Assembly (NCBI GenBank): GCA_028622995.1
Contig: JAJQJQ010000008.1
Coordinates: 4,464,001-4,528,000, forward strand
Source of the DNA: Panagrolaimus kolymaensis
Taxonomy: Eukaryota; Nematoda; Chromadorea; Rhabditida; Panagrolaimidae
Reading direction: 5' to 3'
Length of the DNA stretch: 64,000 nucleotides
Part shown: piece after piece, positions 11,240-22,389 of the stretch
How positions within the stretch are numbered: position 1 is the stretch's first letter
How the letters are laid out: the number at the start of each line of letters is the position of its first letter
The notes under the pieces: model-generated
What the model was told of the DNA's origin: nothing
Database searches by the model: none
What the model saw: the letters and a program-made list of their open reading frames with translations, nothing else
Program-made: the position numbers and the translations under genes

Positions 11240-12290
11240 TTTTATGCATTGTTTGCTTTGTTATTGTAACATTTTTTCGTTGTTTTTGTTTTTTTGACTT
11301 ATGAATAAATCTTTTGTTCGTTTACGGTAGCCATTGTAATGAATCTTTCTTTATGGAATTAGTAAAAAGTTTTATAATTTTGTGTCTAAACTTAGAGAAT
11401 CTTTTTTGATTTAAGTTTTTTGATTTCTCATGTTTGTTGAAAATCTGAAATTATATCATCGAATACATGATTGTCCCGAGTTAAATCAGCAAGGATGTCG
11501 CGAACCTTGTTAACTAGCATACATGCTTGAATTTATAATAAGCTCCATTGTAAAGATTTGGATACTTTGGAGATTAATGTTCGATGAAGAAAGATTTTTC
11601 GCTGGTTACCAAACTTTATGAAGAATAAACAATTTAAGAAGCCGCTTAACATGATTGATTCATGTTGTATACACAAAACCGATTTTTTTTAACGCGTTCA
11701 ATCAAGAAAACTCATTAATGGTCACTACGTTGAACATCAAACAAGAGGTTATAATAGAAGAAGCAATAAACACCTCCTAAAAACCATTTTTCACGCTACT
11801 GATGTTAGTTTGTTTTCAAATAAAAGAGATTCAATTCCAAGAGAAGTTATTCGAATTTGAGATGACTTTCTTCACCTTTTTGACAAATATGAATGTCGCT
11901 ACCAGGGCTGAGCGGAAATGACTAATCCTAAACGGAACGGAAACGGAAACGGAACTGAGGCAGTTCCGTAAGAGCGGAAACGGAAACGGAACTCCAAAAA
12001 CCACGGAATTCCGCGGAAAACGGAAACGGAACGGAAATTTTCCATCATTTATGAGGCTTCCGCGGAAACGGAAACGGAAGCGGAAATTTTAATTTTTTTT
12101 TACGGAAACGGAAACGGAAACGGAACCCAAAAAACCACGGAATTCCGCGGAAAACGGAAACGGAACGGAATTCCGCTCACCCCTGGTCGCTACGCAAGTG
12201 ATTTGAATTCGCTCAAAAATGCTAATCGTTTTGTACAAACGTTGTTAACTGATGCCCATGCAAAAATGTTTGAGAAAGAAAGTTGTTTTA
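11240..12290 (+). pseudogene. Decayed coding remnant hosting a MITE
   Basis: Between two genes, the plus strand shows protein-like stretches broken by stops and shifts: one around 11440-11510 with HDCPELNQQGCREP, one around 11730-11870, and DDFLHLFDKYECRY joining across the MITE insertion to ASDLNSLKNANRFVQTLL and DAHAKMFEKESC (11860-12270). When the MITE and one copy of its 8-bp target duplication are removed, the frame is continuous across the site, so the MITE landed in a once-coding sequence. I do not recognise the family. Confidence 0.35.
11903..12185. mobile_element. hAT-like MITE built of CGGAAAC units, 283 bp, with 8-bp TSD
   Basis: The ends CAGGGCTGAGCGGAA and (inverted) CAGGGGTGAGCGGAA are flanked by a perfect 8-bp duplication GTCGCTAC (11895-11902 and 12186-12193). 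An 8-bp TSD with CAGGG ends is the hallmark of hAT elements. The interior is almost entirely ACGGAAACGGAA repeats plus two copies of a palindromic CCACGGAATTCCGCGG block, giving a GC content far above the surroundings. There is no coding capacity. Confidence 0.9.
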
Positions 12291-12396
12291 AAAGATATTT
12301 ATTTTATTACATTTATTAAAACTCAACAAAAAATATTTCACAACTAATAATAAACAAAAACTAATTTTAACTAATAAACCTAAATTCACATATTTT

Positions 12397-15072
12397 CTAA
12401 TTGTGTTTCTTTTTTTTGTTCTTTTTCTTTTGGCCATTGGCAGGATTTGTAGCATTTGATGGAAGAAAAGAAGCATCAGGATTTTCTTTACCATTATCTT
12501 CAAATTCATGTGGTTGATAAAGGCCAGCTTTTCCATAGATAGAGAGAAGTTGTTGAGGCAAATTATCCATACGCATAATACTGTAATCACGTGGACGTCC
12601 AAAAGATGAATCACTTGCAACCATAATATTATTTGTTGGATCACCAGACATTCCATTGAGAACATATTTGAAGACTTTGTGAAATTCATTTAAAACTTTA
12701 GTTGAGAATTCCCTGTTGATGCTGACAATATTCATAATGATATATCCTAAAAATGAAAGAATGAATGATTCCATAAAGAGACTGTTTGAAACCAACCATT
12801 TTTGTTGAGACGTTTTTTGTATTTCGGAATAAATGCAGGATCAACAAAGGGTAAACCAGGACAAGTTGTAACAGTATCGACGACATCACTAACATCAACA
12901 AAGATAAAATCATAAGCTAAAAAAGTTAAAAGGTTACTTGTAAACATAATTAAAATGCCTTACTTCCAGAATTATTATCTTCAATCCATTCAAGTGCATC
13001 CATGGTTAGAGAAACAAGGCGATCATCATCTTTAGGATAAGCGAACCAACGACGAGCAACATCATAAAGTTCAGGAACAAGTTCAACAGCAGTAATTTTG
13101 GCCAATGGTAAAGCTGTATGAAGATAGGTAACAAGATTACCACCACCGACACCCAATACAGCAATTTTATAATGTTTCTTGATAGCATCAACTAGATTAC
13201 CACTTCGAAAATCCAAGGCTGCGATCATCATGCATTGATAGTTGTTTCTCAAGTTAAGCACTTCGACTTTAGAACAAAGTTCATCTTTCTTATTGATAGC
13301 TAAAAATAAAGGGTTAAATATGTTCACAAAAGACAAATAAATACCAGAAACAACGACATCAGATTGAACAATATCGGAGGAATTATCAAACACAAGACGA
13401 CGAAAGGTTTGTTCGCCTGCTTCAGTTTCAGTGACGTAGTTGAAAACACCGAAACCGCCAAGCATTTTTGAATAACCCTTTTCAACAGGAACTTCTTTGG
13501 GTTTTTCATTAGAGCACCATGCAATTTCAGCCTATAAAATGAAAAGATGAAGTTAACAAACATGTAAATGAGTTGTTAAACGTACAGTACGTTCACCATG
13601 TTTCGGTTTAAATCGGAATGAAATGTTTTCAAGTTCTTGTGTAATAGTATACGTATCACCATAGTCCACACCAATTTGTTGTTCAGACACAATTACACGA
13701 TCAAACGAAGTTTGAGCAACAACTTTAAGAACATTCATATCATCATCAAAGTTGAAAGCACTGTAAAAAAACCCATTAATTTGAAGTACGAAATGATCAA
13801 AGTGTCTTACTGATCATAAGGAAAACAGAGAAATGCCCATGATTTAGCATCCTTCTTTTTATCACAAACAATAAAGCGCCAACGAGGTTTAGAACTTTTG
13901 GGATCTTGCAAAGTAATTCGAGCGTTATAATCAAGATCACTAAAAAATGTCATTCAAAGATTATTATTGAAACATAAAGTTAAGATTTACCCATGGCATT
14001 CATTTGTAAAAAATGCTAATTGACGCTGTTGTTCATATATTTCAAGTACATCATCAAAGGTAACATTTACAGTGGCAGCAGTGTAAGGATTTGTAACAAA
14101 TTTGATGATCTAAAAAGGATTTGTTGTTATTTTAGGAATTACAATGATGAAAAAAAATACACACTTTAGGAAAATTGGCAGGCATGGGTTTAGGAAGCTT
14201 TTGAAACTTGATAACAGCAGCAGGAAGTACATTTACATTGCGAGCATCAGGAATTTCCACGACATAATATGAAATAAAGACGTCATTACTAAAAAGTGAA
14301 AAGGTAAGAAACAAGTTGAAAGTCCCTTTTATGTTTTCCGAAGTTAACAGCCACAATAAAGAAATGTTAAAAAGTCCATACCGAGTTTGATAGTAAGCAT
14401 TAATAGCTCGAAGAATATGTTCTTGACCAAGAGAGATAATGATATATTTTCCATTATGTTTTAACACACGTAAAGCTTGTTCAAACATGCCATTTGCAAG
14501 AGCAACATGAGAATCATCATACTTTGGTGGAAGAAGAGCATCAAGTGTACCTTTATCAAAGATGAAATCATAAGTGTTGTCATCAGCACTCAACTAAAAA
14601 TCAATGGTATGTAAGAATAATATGATTATATGAGGAAAAATTTACCTTAGTTGCATCTTCACAAGCATATGTTAAACCAGGACGAAAAGTAGCTTCTTGA
14701 GATGCCTTCTTTTCATCAATGACAAGATGATCGATATCGATGCTGTGAATGTGTTTATAGCCTTTGTCATAAAGCTAAAAAGTAAAATAGCATAAAAATA
14801 GATAAAAATGTAAGTAAGAGAGATACTAACGGTATATTCCGAAGTTGCATTACCACATCCAATTTGAAGAATTTTATGATCTTCTTTTACGAGATTGTGA
14901 AAGATGTGGAAGTATTCTTTAATATCAGCATACCTGTAAAATTAAAGATGAAATATGTTGTTTAATAAAAAAAATATATTACTCACCAATCCAATTGACC
15001 ACCAGAAGCATAGAATTGTTGCCAAAAATCAGGCTTTGCAAAGTTTGCAGGTGAAAAATCTGCTTTATTCAT
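12397..15072 (-). CDS. METTL13/EEF1AKNMT-type dual methyltransferase
   Basis: A two-domain SAM-dependent methyltransferase. In vertebrates the family modifies eEF1A: the N-terminal domain acts on Lys55 and the C-terminal domain on the alpha-amino group. The start at 15072 gives MNKADFSPANFAKPDFWQQF followed by GGQLDWY, the usual N-terminus. Domain 1 has motif I ILQIGCGNATSEYT, the acidic ribose contact HSIDIDH, and YDFIFDKGTLDALLPP. The middle region is poorly conserved. Domain 2 is spermidine-synthase-like: YQCMMIAALDF, IAVLGVGGGNLVTYLH, ITAVELVPELYDVARRWF, then YDFIFVDVSD. The C-terminus is a Lys-rich KKKNKKKKHN ending at 12399-12397. About ten short exons are separated by roughly 50-bp introns. 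No disruption was noticed. Cytoplasmic; likely housekeeping. Confidence 0.9.
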
Positions 15073-15828
15073 TCTTCTTTCACCAGAGATGAGCCAAGTA
15101 AAGATAAACCCGAATTAATGAAACAATAAATTTGTGAGACGACGGATTACTCAAAAGCTGAAACAAAAGTGATTTAAGATTTTTTTACAACAGCTAAAAC
15201 GCTGATTGAAACATGGATATGGTTGGCCAAGGTCGTGTCAAGATAATCTTTTTTTTCAATACCTTTTTTTGACACCCAAAAATGCTTTATCTTCGCAAAT
15301 CATTTTTTTTTTGTTGATTTCATTTCAAAATGCCAATCAAACTATTTTATTAGTTAATTTATTGTAAAAGCAAGACAGAGTTGTTTAAAAGTAAATGAAG
15401 CAACAACAACTTCGATAATTTTTCTTTTCTTATTTTTCTTAGATGCAAGAGTCACTAATAATTTTATGAAGCACAAAACTCGTTTATGACTCTGAATGTT
15501 TTTTCGATAAATAATTTTGTAAATAAATCAATGAATTTCTGATAATTATTTTGATACATGAATAAACGGAAGCAATTAGTTTAAAATTCATCAAACATTC
15601 AATTATAAATGTTCTAACTTTTAAATTTTGCTTTTTTTTTGTTGCACTCAACCTATTCTTGTCCTTTTATGTTTTTATCTTCCTCATCATGACCAATGAC
15701 GACTACAAAAATATAATAAGCTTCTTAAGAATGTTGCATTTTTTTTCTTCCTTTTCCTGATCATCAAAGTTTTTTGATTTCATTGTGCTTTGATTTCTAC
15801 CAAAAAAGAAGCGGTGAAAAACACACAG
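15073..15828. other. Intergenic region between divergent genes
   Basis: About 750 bp of AT-rich DNA separates the methyltransferase (minus) from the second ASM copy (plus). It must hold both promoters. I recognise no specific element. Confidence 0.4.
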
Positions 15829-18656
15829 ATGAAAGCTGCTTTTTTAATTTTTTGTTTATGTTTATTTTTATTTGTTTCTGGAAAACATGTAACTCAAAGT
15901 AAGTTTACTTTACTTTTTTTGAAGTAAAGATATGAAAGTGATAGTAATTGATTTTCACTGAATATCGTTAAATTTGTAGTACTATCAAATTTTTAGATGC
16001 CGATGAAACTATGTGTGCCACATGTGAAACTTTGGTTGAATTATTTCGAGGTTTATGGGGTTCAGCAACCATTGAAGATTGCTCATATGAATTAATGATT
16101 TATGTTTGTACCACGATGAATGTAGCGGATCATTTTGTTTGTCAAGGATTGGTTTCAGATTTTAATGAAACTTTTAAATATGTTATTAAAGAAGTTTTAA
16201 AAGATCCAAATGAAGCTTGTGGAGTTGTGATTAAAGGTTGCAAAGGAAGTTTTGAAATAGAAAATGCAACTTGGTTTTTGCCTATTCCTGATGGAAAGCC
16301 TCCGCACAAAGATCCAATACTTCAAGCTAAAGGAAAACCAATTTTGAGAATTTTACATTTATCTGATTTGCATATTGATAATGAATATCTTGTTGGAGCT
16401 GAAGCAAAATGTGCTGAAATGATGTGTTGTCGACCGAAGCAAGATAATAACGTTAGCTTTTAAAAATCTGGAGGAATCGATACGAAATCTTTTTAAACTT
16501 GCATTTTTTCTTCCAACTCTATTAAATAATTTTCCCAAACTATTTTGCGCCTTTTTAGCCTGGTTTTAAAGATCCAATAGCTGTTCCAGCAGGAAAATGG
16601 GGAACATATGGAAGTTGTGATTCTCCATATTGGTTGGTGGAAGACATGATGAAACACATCGGTGCAACTCATAAAGATGTAAATCATTTTTTTCATTTTT
16701 AAAAAAATAAAATTCAAAACAAAAGTAAACTTTAGCTTGATTATGTGGTTGTTTCGGGCGATCTTGAAAGCCACGCGGATTGGGTTTACACTCGAGAAGG
16801 ACACCAAGAAAAAGTTCGAAATGTCACAAGATTAATGAAAAAATATTTACCTGGAGTTAATATTTATTTTACTCAAGGCAATCATGAAAGTGTTCCACTT
16901 GATGCGTAAGTAACTCCGCGAATTTCCAAAATGTTAAGAAAAAGTTTTGAAAAAAATTAAAGCAGCTAAAAAGCTTTGTTTTTGGTTTTGCTTCAAAACA
17001 AAAGGCTTTTAACTTTTATTAAAAAACAATTTTTTTGCTGTCAAAAAATCTATTGAAATTTTATTTTTGCAAACAAGTTTTAGTTTTGCTCCAAGTTGGA
17101 CTCCACCAGAATATCATATGGATTGGATGTATGGAACAGAAGCTGATGAATGGTAGGATTGGCTTCCAGAAGATTCACTAACCACAGTTCGATTGTAAAC
17201 AATTTTCCTCAGTTTTATTTTTCAAAAATTTTTAATCATTAAATTTATTTTTCAGTAATGGTTGTTACATGAAAAAACTTTTCCCTGGATTACGGTTAAT
17301 CTCCCTCAATAACATTCTTGGAAACCCATATAATGTGTAATCTTTTTATATTTTTTTGTCTTTCAACTTTTCCACTCTTTTTTCACTGATAAAAAAAACA
17401 AACAAAGAAATGAAAACACAATTTTTTTTTCTTCAGATTTTTATACATTAATCAAACAGACCCCGATGGAACTATGACATGGTTAATCAATCAATTGTTG
17501 GAAGCAGAAAAAGTTGGGGACAAAGTTCAAATAATTGCTCACATTCCTGGTGGGTCAATGGAATCATTAGAAGGATGGTCATTAAATTACTATAAAGCTG
17601 TTAATCGGTAAGCAAAAAACATACAGAAAAAAATTACATAACAAGACACATAAAAAATAAAAAATGCAAAAAAGCCAAACTTACAAATATTCCTTCATAT
17701 TTTTTTAAATCCAAGCAAAAATTTGCGTATTTTTATTATTTTATTGGTGAAACTTGGAGAGTCACGTTTTTCAGTTTCGAAGACACCATAGTTGCACAAT
17801 TTTTTGGTCATACTCATTTTGAAGACCTCAATGTTTATTATGAAGACCCGGAAGATCCAAAAAGTCGAACAACTGCCGTAGTTTAATCCGCGCCAAGTGT
17901 AACACCTAATTTTGCCTTTAATCCTGCATATCGCGTTTATACCATTGATGGAAACTATTCTGGATCATCCTTCGTAAGTCACATTCGAAAAATAAAATTT
18001 AGAAAAAAACATTTTAACTTTCAGCAAATTCTTGATTGGGAAACACATTATTTAAATTTAACTAAAGCCAATGCAAATCCTGAAGCTTCCACAAATTGGG
18101 AAATTCTTTATAAATCGATTAAAGAACAATATGGTTTGGAATCATTATTGCCAGCAGAATGGAGCAAATTGATTGTTAAAATGATTACTGATGATCCTAC
18201 TTATTCGATTTATCATAAGTAAGCTTCCTTCAAAAACTCAGTCATTGCGAAATTCAAAATTTGAAAATAATTTACTTGAAAAAAAAAATCCGGAATAAAA
18301 CGGAAGCGATGGAGCAACAGTCTCAGCTTTTTTTAAAGCACTCAATAATCCAAATTCATTTCAGAAATCGTTATCGTCGAGATGGAATCATTTGCCATAG
18401 CGACTGCCGGCGAAATACCCTTTGCATAATGAGAATTGGACATCACACAAAAAATATGTGCAACGACATTCATCCTAAAAATGGAATCAATGGAAGACTT
18501 GAAGTTGAGGAACCGAAATCGACGACGATAAATCCTTTGAAATCATTAAAAATGCCAATTGTAACCAACAAAAGTGATGTCAATCAAATTTTTAAAGCAG
18601 GAAAGAAAAATGTTAAAAAGATTGTAAATGCAGCTGCCAGTAAATGTCCCGTTTGA
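15829..18656 (+). pseudogene. Second acid sphingomyelinase-type gene with two in-frame stops
   Basis: Related to the intact ASM gene at 3.5-5.9 kb. The start at 15829 gives a signal peptide (MKAAFLIFCLCLFLFVSG). A saposin-B domain (MCATCETL, CSYELMIYVC, CQGLV, CGVVIKGC) and metallophosphatase motifs follow across about ten exons: DLHIDNEY, GDLESH, GNHESVP, HIPGGS, GHTHFED, and a C-terminal cap with CHSDCRRNTLC. Two stops sit inside otherwise conserved exons: TAG at 17155-17157 (DEW-stop-DWLPED, aligned with NENWGNWLPES of the intact copy) and TAA at 17884-17886 (TAVV-stop-SAPSVTP). A GTAGGA at 17154 could act as an alternative donor that skips the first stop at the cost of a conserved segment. 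Nothing rescues the second. The rest of the sequence is well preserved, so inactivation is recent, or the assembly is wrong. Confidence 0.75.
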
Positions 18657-19100
18657 TTTTAGTTGTAAAAAAATTACTTTTTTGTGTAACAAAATAAAGT
18701 TCATAAAATTTGTTTAAAAAAGTGTTCAAAGTAAAAATCTAAAAAAAGCAGGAATTATTTCATTTTGAATGAATTTCAAAGAAACTAGCCTCGTGTGAAA
18801 CATTCATCCATTTTTTTCCAAGAGGCTTAAAGGATTGGCACTAGCCGTCGTAAATCTCAATGTTTTGGAGCTGAGCTTTGGTCGTTTACAAAAACAAAAT
18901 AAAAATAAGTAACATTTGTAATATAGCAACAACAAAAAAATGCAACGAAAAAAGCCAGCAGCAAGCAACAATAAAAAAAATAATTTGAGTAAACCAGGAA
19001 ACGTTTGTTTTGTTGCTGATTCATTTTTGTAAAAAAATAAAATAAAATTTTTTTTTTTTTGAATCATTGCTTGGTTTACAATTTTTTATTCTCTCAAAAA
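18657..19100. other. Intergenic AT-rich DNA
   Basis: AATAAAG at 18690-18700 is a likely 3' end signal of the upstream ASM copy. The open frame on the minus strand here (18804-19067) is Phe/Leu/Lys-rich noise. Confidence 0.4.
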
Positions 19101-19648
19101 ATGACGTCTTTTAATTTTAAACCGTTGTTTTTGTATTTTATTATTTTAATTAATGTTTCATTTTGGTAAATTATTATTTTTTGATTTGGGGATTTGGGTG
19201 ATACTTTTTTTCCTTGAAACTACTTCATTTTTTTTCCAGCAATAGCGCGGATGATGACGCATGGAGAGAAGGAGCAACATCCATTCCAATTGGATGTCAT
19301 AAATATGTTGGAATGGTGAAATGCAAGGATGGCTCTAAAATACAACCAACTGCGATCGTTGAACTTTGGGAAAATGATATTTTCGATGATTTATTACACT
19401 CACAAAGATTGGTTCGATCCAGCGATTTAAAAACCGCAACTTTTTCATTTAAAAATTGTGAAGATGATGGACGAATACTTTTTATTGGCCCAAAACATAA
19501 ATATATGGAAGTATATTATATTTTTAAAGATGCCTGCCATTCTGGGGATGAATACACTGCCGAAACAGTGAACATCGAAACTAATGGAAAAACAACAAAA
19601 AATGTTTATGTTTTGGATTATAAATATGCTTATTTATTTTATGAATAA
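19101..19648 (+). CDS. Transthyretin-like (TTR-52-type) secreted protein
   Basis: Exon 1 (19101-19165) encodes a signal peptide (MTSFNFKPLFLYFIILINVS) and ends in a GTAAAT donor. Exon 2 (19240-19648) follows TTTTTTTCCAG. The joined product is 157 residues. The mature part has the nematode TTR-like beta-sandwich features: GMVKCKDGSKIQPTAIVELWEND near the N-terminus, then DDLLHSQRLVRSSD, FSFKNCED, and a late cysteine (KDACHSGD). TTR-like proteins form a large secreted family in nematodes; one member bridges apoptotic cells to phagocytes, and most are uncharacterised. The conserved NxxDxDDLL core is degenerate, so this is a divergent member. AATAAAAATA follows the stop closely. Confidence 0.8.
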
Positions 19649-19981
19649 TAAAAATATAATTTTGCTTTTGTATTTTATTTCTAATTTTAATAAATGATTA
19701 GAATCTCCTTTATCAGTTACAAAAAAAAAAATCCATCAAAAAAATATCAAGAAAAAAAAGGTTTTGTAGTTTGTGTTGTTGTAATTTTTCGTGATTTATT
19801 TAAAAATGTAAAATAAATTTTTTACGAAATGAATTTCTTCGCCATCAATCATTTATTTACTGTATTCGCATATTTTACTTTTTGTCTTTTATTTAGTTGC
19901 TAAAACTTTTCAGGTGATTACCTACTCTGTTAAGCCAAATTTTTTCAATTGTTGATTCTTGTTATAACAATATTTAATGAA
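19649..19981. other. Short intergenic spacer
   Basis: 3' UTR of the TTR-like gene (TTTTAATAAATG near 19690) and the promoter of the following AAA+/LC8 gene. Nothing else is visible. Confidence 0.4.
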
Positions 19982-22128
19982 ATGGCTTATTTTACACTAA
20001 GTAAAACTAAAGAAAGACCTAAAAATGATTTAGAAATGTTTAATTTGGTTAAGAAAATTTTGGTAATGTTTGCTTTTTTTTTATTATCTTTCCATTGCTT
20101 TTTTTAATCGATTGAAAAATTTTATCAGTTAACAAAGAAAAAACCCCCTAAAAACTCATCAACAACAAAAAAATTTGAAGTTTGTTTTGCTAATATTTTT
20201 TGCATTCATTTAAAAATGAGGGAAGAATTTTCAAAGAAAGAATTTACTCGTCAATCTTTAGAACTTTTGGGAGAAAGAAATGAAGTCGTTGATAATGTAA
20301 TCAATAATGCTATAACATTATTTTTTCCAGAAGAGTCTGAAAACATAGAAGCAAAAGATTTTTATGAAGGAATGTAAGTTTTAAAAAATTTGCTATTTTG
20401 CTTTAATAAAACGACAAAATTTTCAGTAATCACATAACCATAATTTCATATTACTTAAAATTACAATCACATCCAATTCCCCCAACATCAATTGAAGAAT
20501 CAAAAACTCCATTCATATTTTATGGAAGTTTAAACAAACTTTCTAAAAATTATGCAACAAATTTATTTGAAACTTTATTTGACCGAAAAATTATTTCGAT
20601 TGATTTAAATTTTATTAAAAATATTGAAGAATTAAAAGGTTCAAAAAGAAATATTGGAAAAATTTTACTTGCTTTAATTGAAGCAGAATCAATTGGGTCG
20701 ATTGTTTTATTGATTGAAAATATTGATAAATGTCAAGGTTTGCTTTTTTGTTTGTTGACTGATAAGCAAAAAAATTGTTTGATTTTTTAAATTGTTGTTT
20801 TTGCAGATTTATCAATTAAAACTTTTATTACCCAAATTTTTAATCCAACCCTTTCTTCGTCGTTTTATGATTCTTCAGCTGGAATAAATATTAATTTAAA
20901 AGGTTGCATTATTGCTGGAACAGCTTCCAATGAAAAATCTGTGGATGCTTTGATTCGAAAAAATGCTAAAAAAATTAATGTTCCTGATCCTGTAATAAAA
21001 AAAATCGATAATAGTAAAAATACAGAAAAAGCAGAAGAGCTTCTTCTTAGAGGGTTTGTGCACAATTTTAAAAATTTTGTTTTCGATGAAAAATTGGAAC
21101 ATTTTAGAACACTAATAACACCAATAATTTCTATGAACTTTGAAAAAAAATTATCCCAAAAATCCATGGAATATTTTTTGGTTGCCATCATTGAATCCAA
21201 AAATTATCAAATCCAAATTGGAAATTCGTTGATCGATAAATTTGTGATTGAAAAAGAAATTCAAAATGTGTTTAAACGAGCTTATGATCATCAGAATCAG
21301 AATGGCGATATTATTGAAGCTATAAAGACAGAATTAAAAATTCTTCCGCCATATCCAAATCTTGAAAGATGGCTTTCATCGAGTACTTCACAAGAGTGTA
21401 AAGCTTTAATTTTTGGTGGAGATTCAATTCATTCAAATATTGTGGATGGAGATTTTATTAAATTTACAATTCCCCAAACAAATGAAATAATTTTTATTCA
21501 AATAAATCAAATTGTTTCTGAATTTTCTCTTCCATTTGAAAATCATTTACCAATGTTGAAATATTGTTTAATGGAAGCTTTTGTTGATGAAAATTTGGTT
21601 GAAATTATTGCAGAAAATATTGAAGCAGCTTATTCTTCAAGTTCTAATCACCAAGTTTGTGCAATCGCAGATGCAATTTCAATAAAACTAACTGAAAAGT
21701 TGAAATCGTCATGGACATGTTGCATAACTCCAAGCACTGAAAATGCCATGTTCGGGTTAAACCTTTCCGCTGAATTTGTTCATTTCCAATTATCTTTTCA
21801 ATATGGAATGAAATATTCAATCATTGTTTCCAAACAAACTTTGCCGCCCTTAACTATCGAATCGCTTTTTGCAACTAATCCCAGAATAACCGGAAATGTG
21901 GATGCTTCGAAAATACAAAAATTGGAAGAAACAATCCTCAAAAAAGCAATATTAATAAATTCCAAAAAATTTATTTATGAAGGTTTAGAAGAAGTTTTTG
22001 AAAGTAAAAAATATGTTTGTCTTATTGGATATAATATTGAAGACATTTTTATTACTAATTTTCATTCAATTCCTTATATTCGGATTGATTACAACGATAT
22101 AAAAGTTTTAGCATTTTTGTTGAAATAA
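19982..22128 (+). CDS. Degenerate ClpB/torsin-like AAA+ domain fused to two LC8-like domains
   Basis: Four exons (19982-20062, 20129-20373, 20427-20737, 20807-22128) joined in phase give 652 residues. Residues about 80-240 follow the Clp/torsin AAA+ layout. GERNEVVDNVINNAI matches the leading GQ..AV..V..AI helix. PFIFYGSLNKLSKNYATNLF sits at Walker A but lacks GKT. ISIDLNF and ELKGSKRNIG follow, then VLLIENIDKC at Walker B, with the Asp lost and the Glu kept. CIIAGTASN sits at sensor 1. After a helical region, residues about 472-553 fit a dynein light chain LC8 fold (EIIAENIEAAY, AIADAISIKLTEKL, SSWTCCITPS, FVHFQLSFQYGMKYSIIV), and residues 578-652 fit a second one (KYVCLIGYNIEDI, YIRIDYNDIKVLAFLLK, the usual LC8 C-terminal strand). 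ATP hydrolysis is unlikely; a dimeric scaffold is plausible. I know of no described family with this order. Confidence 0.7.
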
Positions 22129-22389
22129 AATTTCATTATTTTTTATTTTCCATGTTCAAAACTTTGCACTATCTAAGATAAAGAAGAAAAACGTTAAAAA
22201 TATTTTTTTAATTGAATTTTTTCTTCCTTCATTTTATTTTTTCTCTATATGATTAGTTTTGAAATACGTTATCAGGTTGGAGCTTATTCCTAGGTAAAAT
22301 ATTTCATGAAAAAAGAATTTAAAAAATTTAGCAACTTCTTTGAGATTGATAAACGTTCAAGTTAGACGCTTTTTTAAGAGTAACACAAG
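22129..22389. other. 3' flank of the AAA+/LC8 gene
   Basis: AT-rich 260 bp ending in the left copy of the hAT target duplication (AACACAAG, 22382-22389). Confidence 0.5.
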
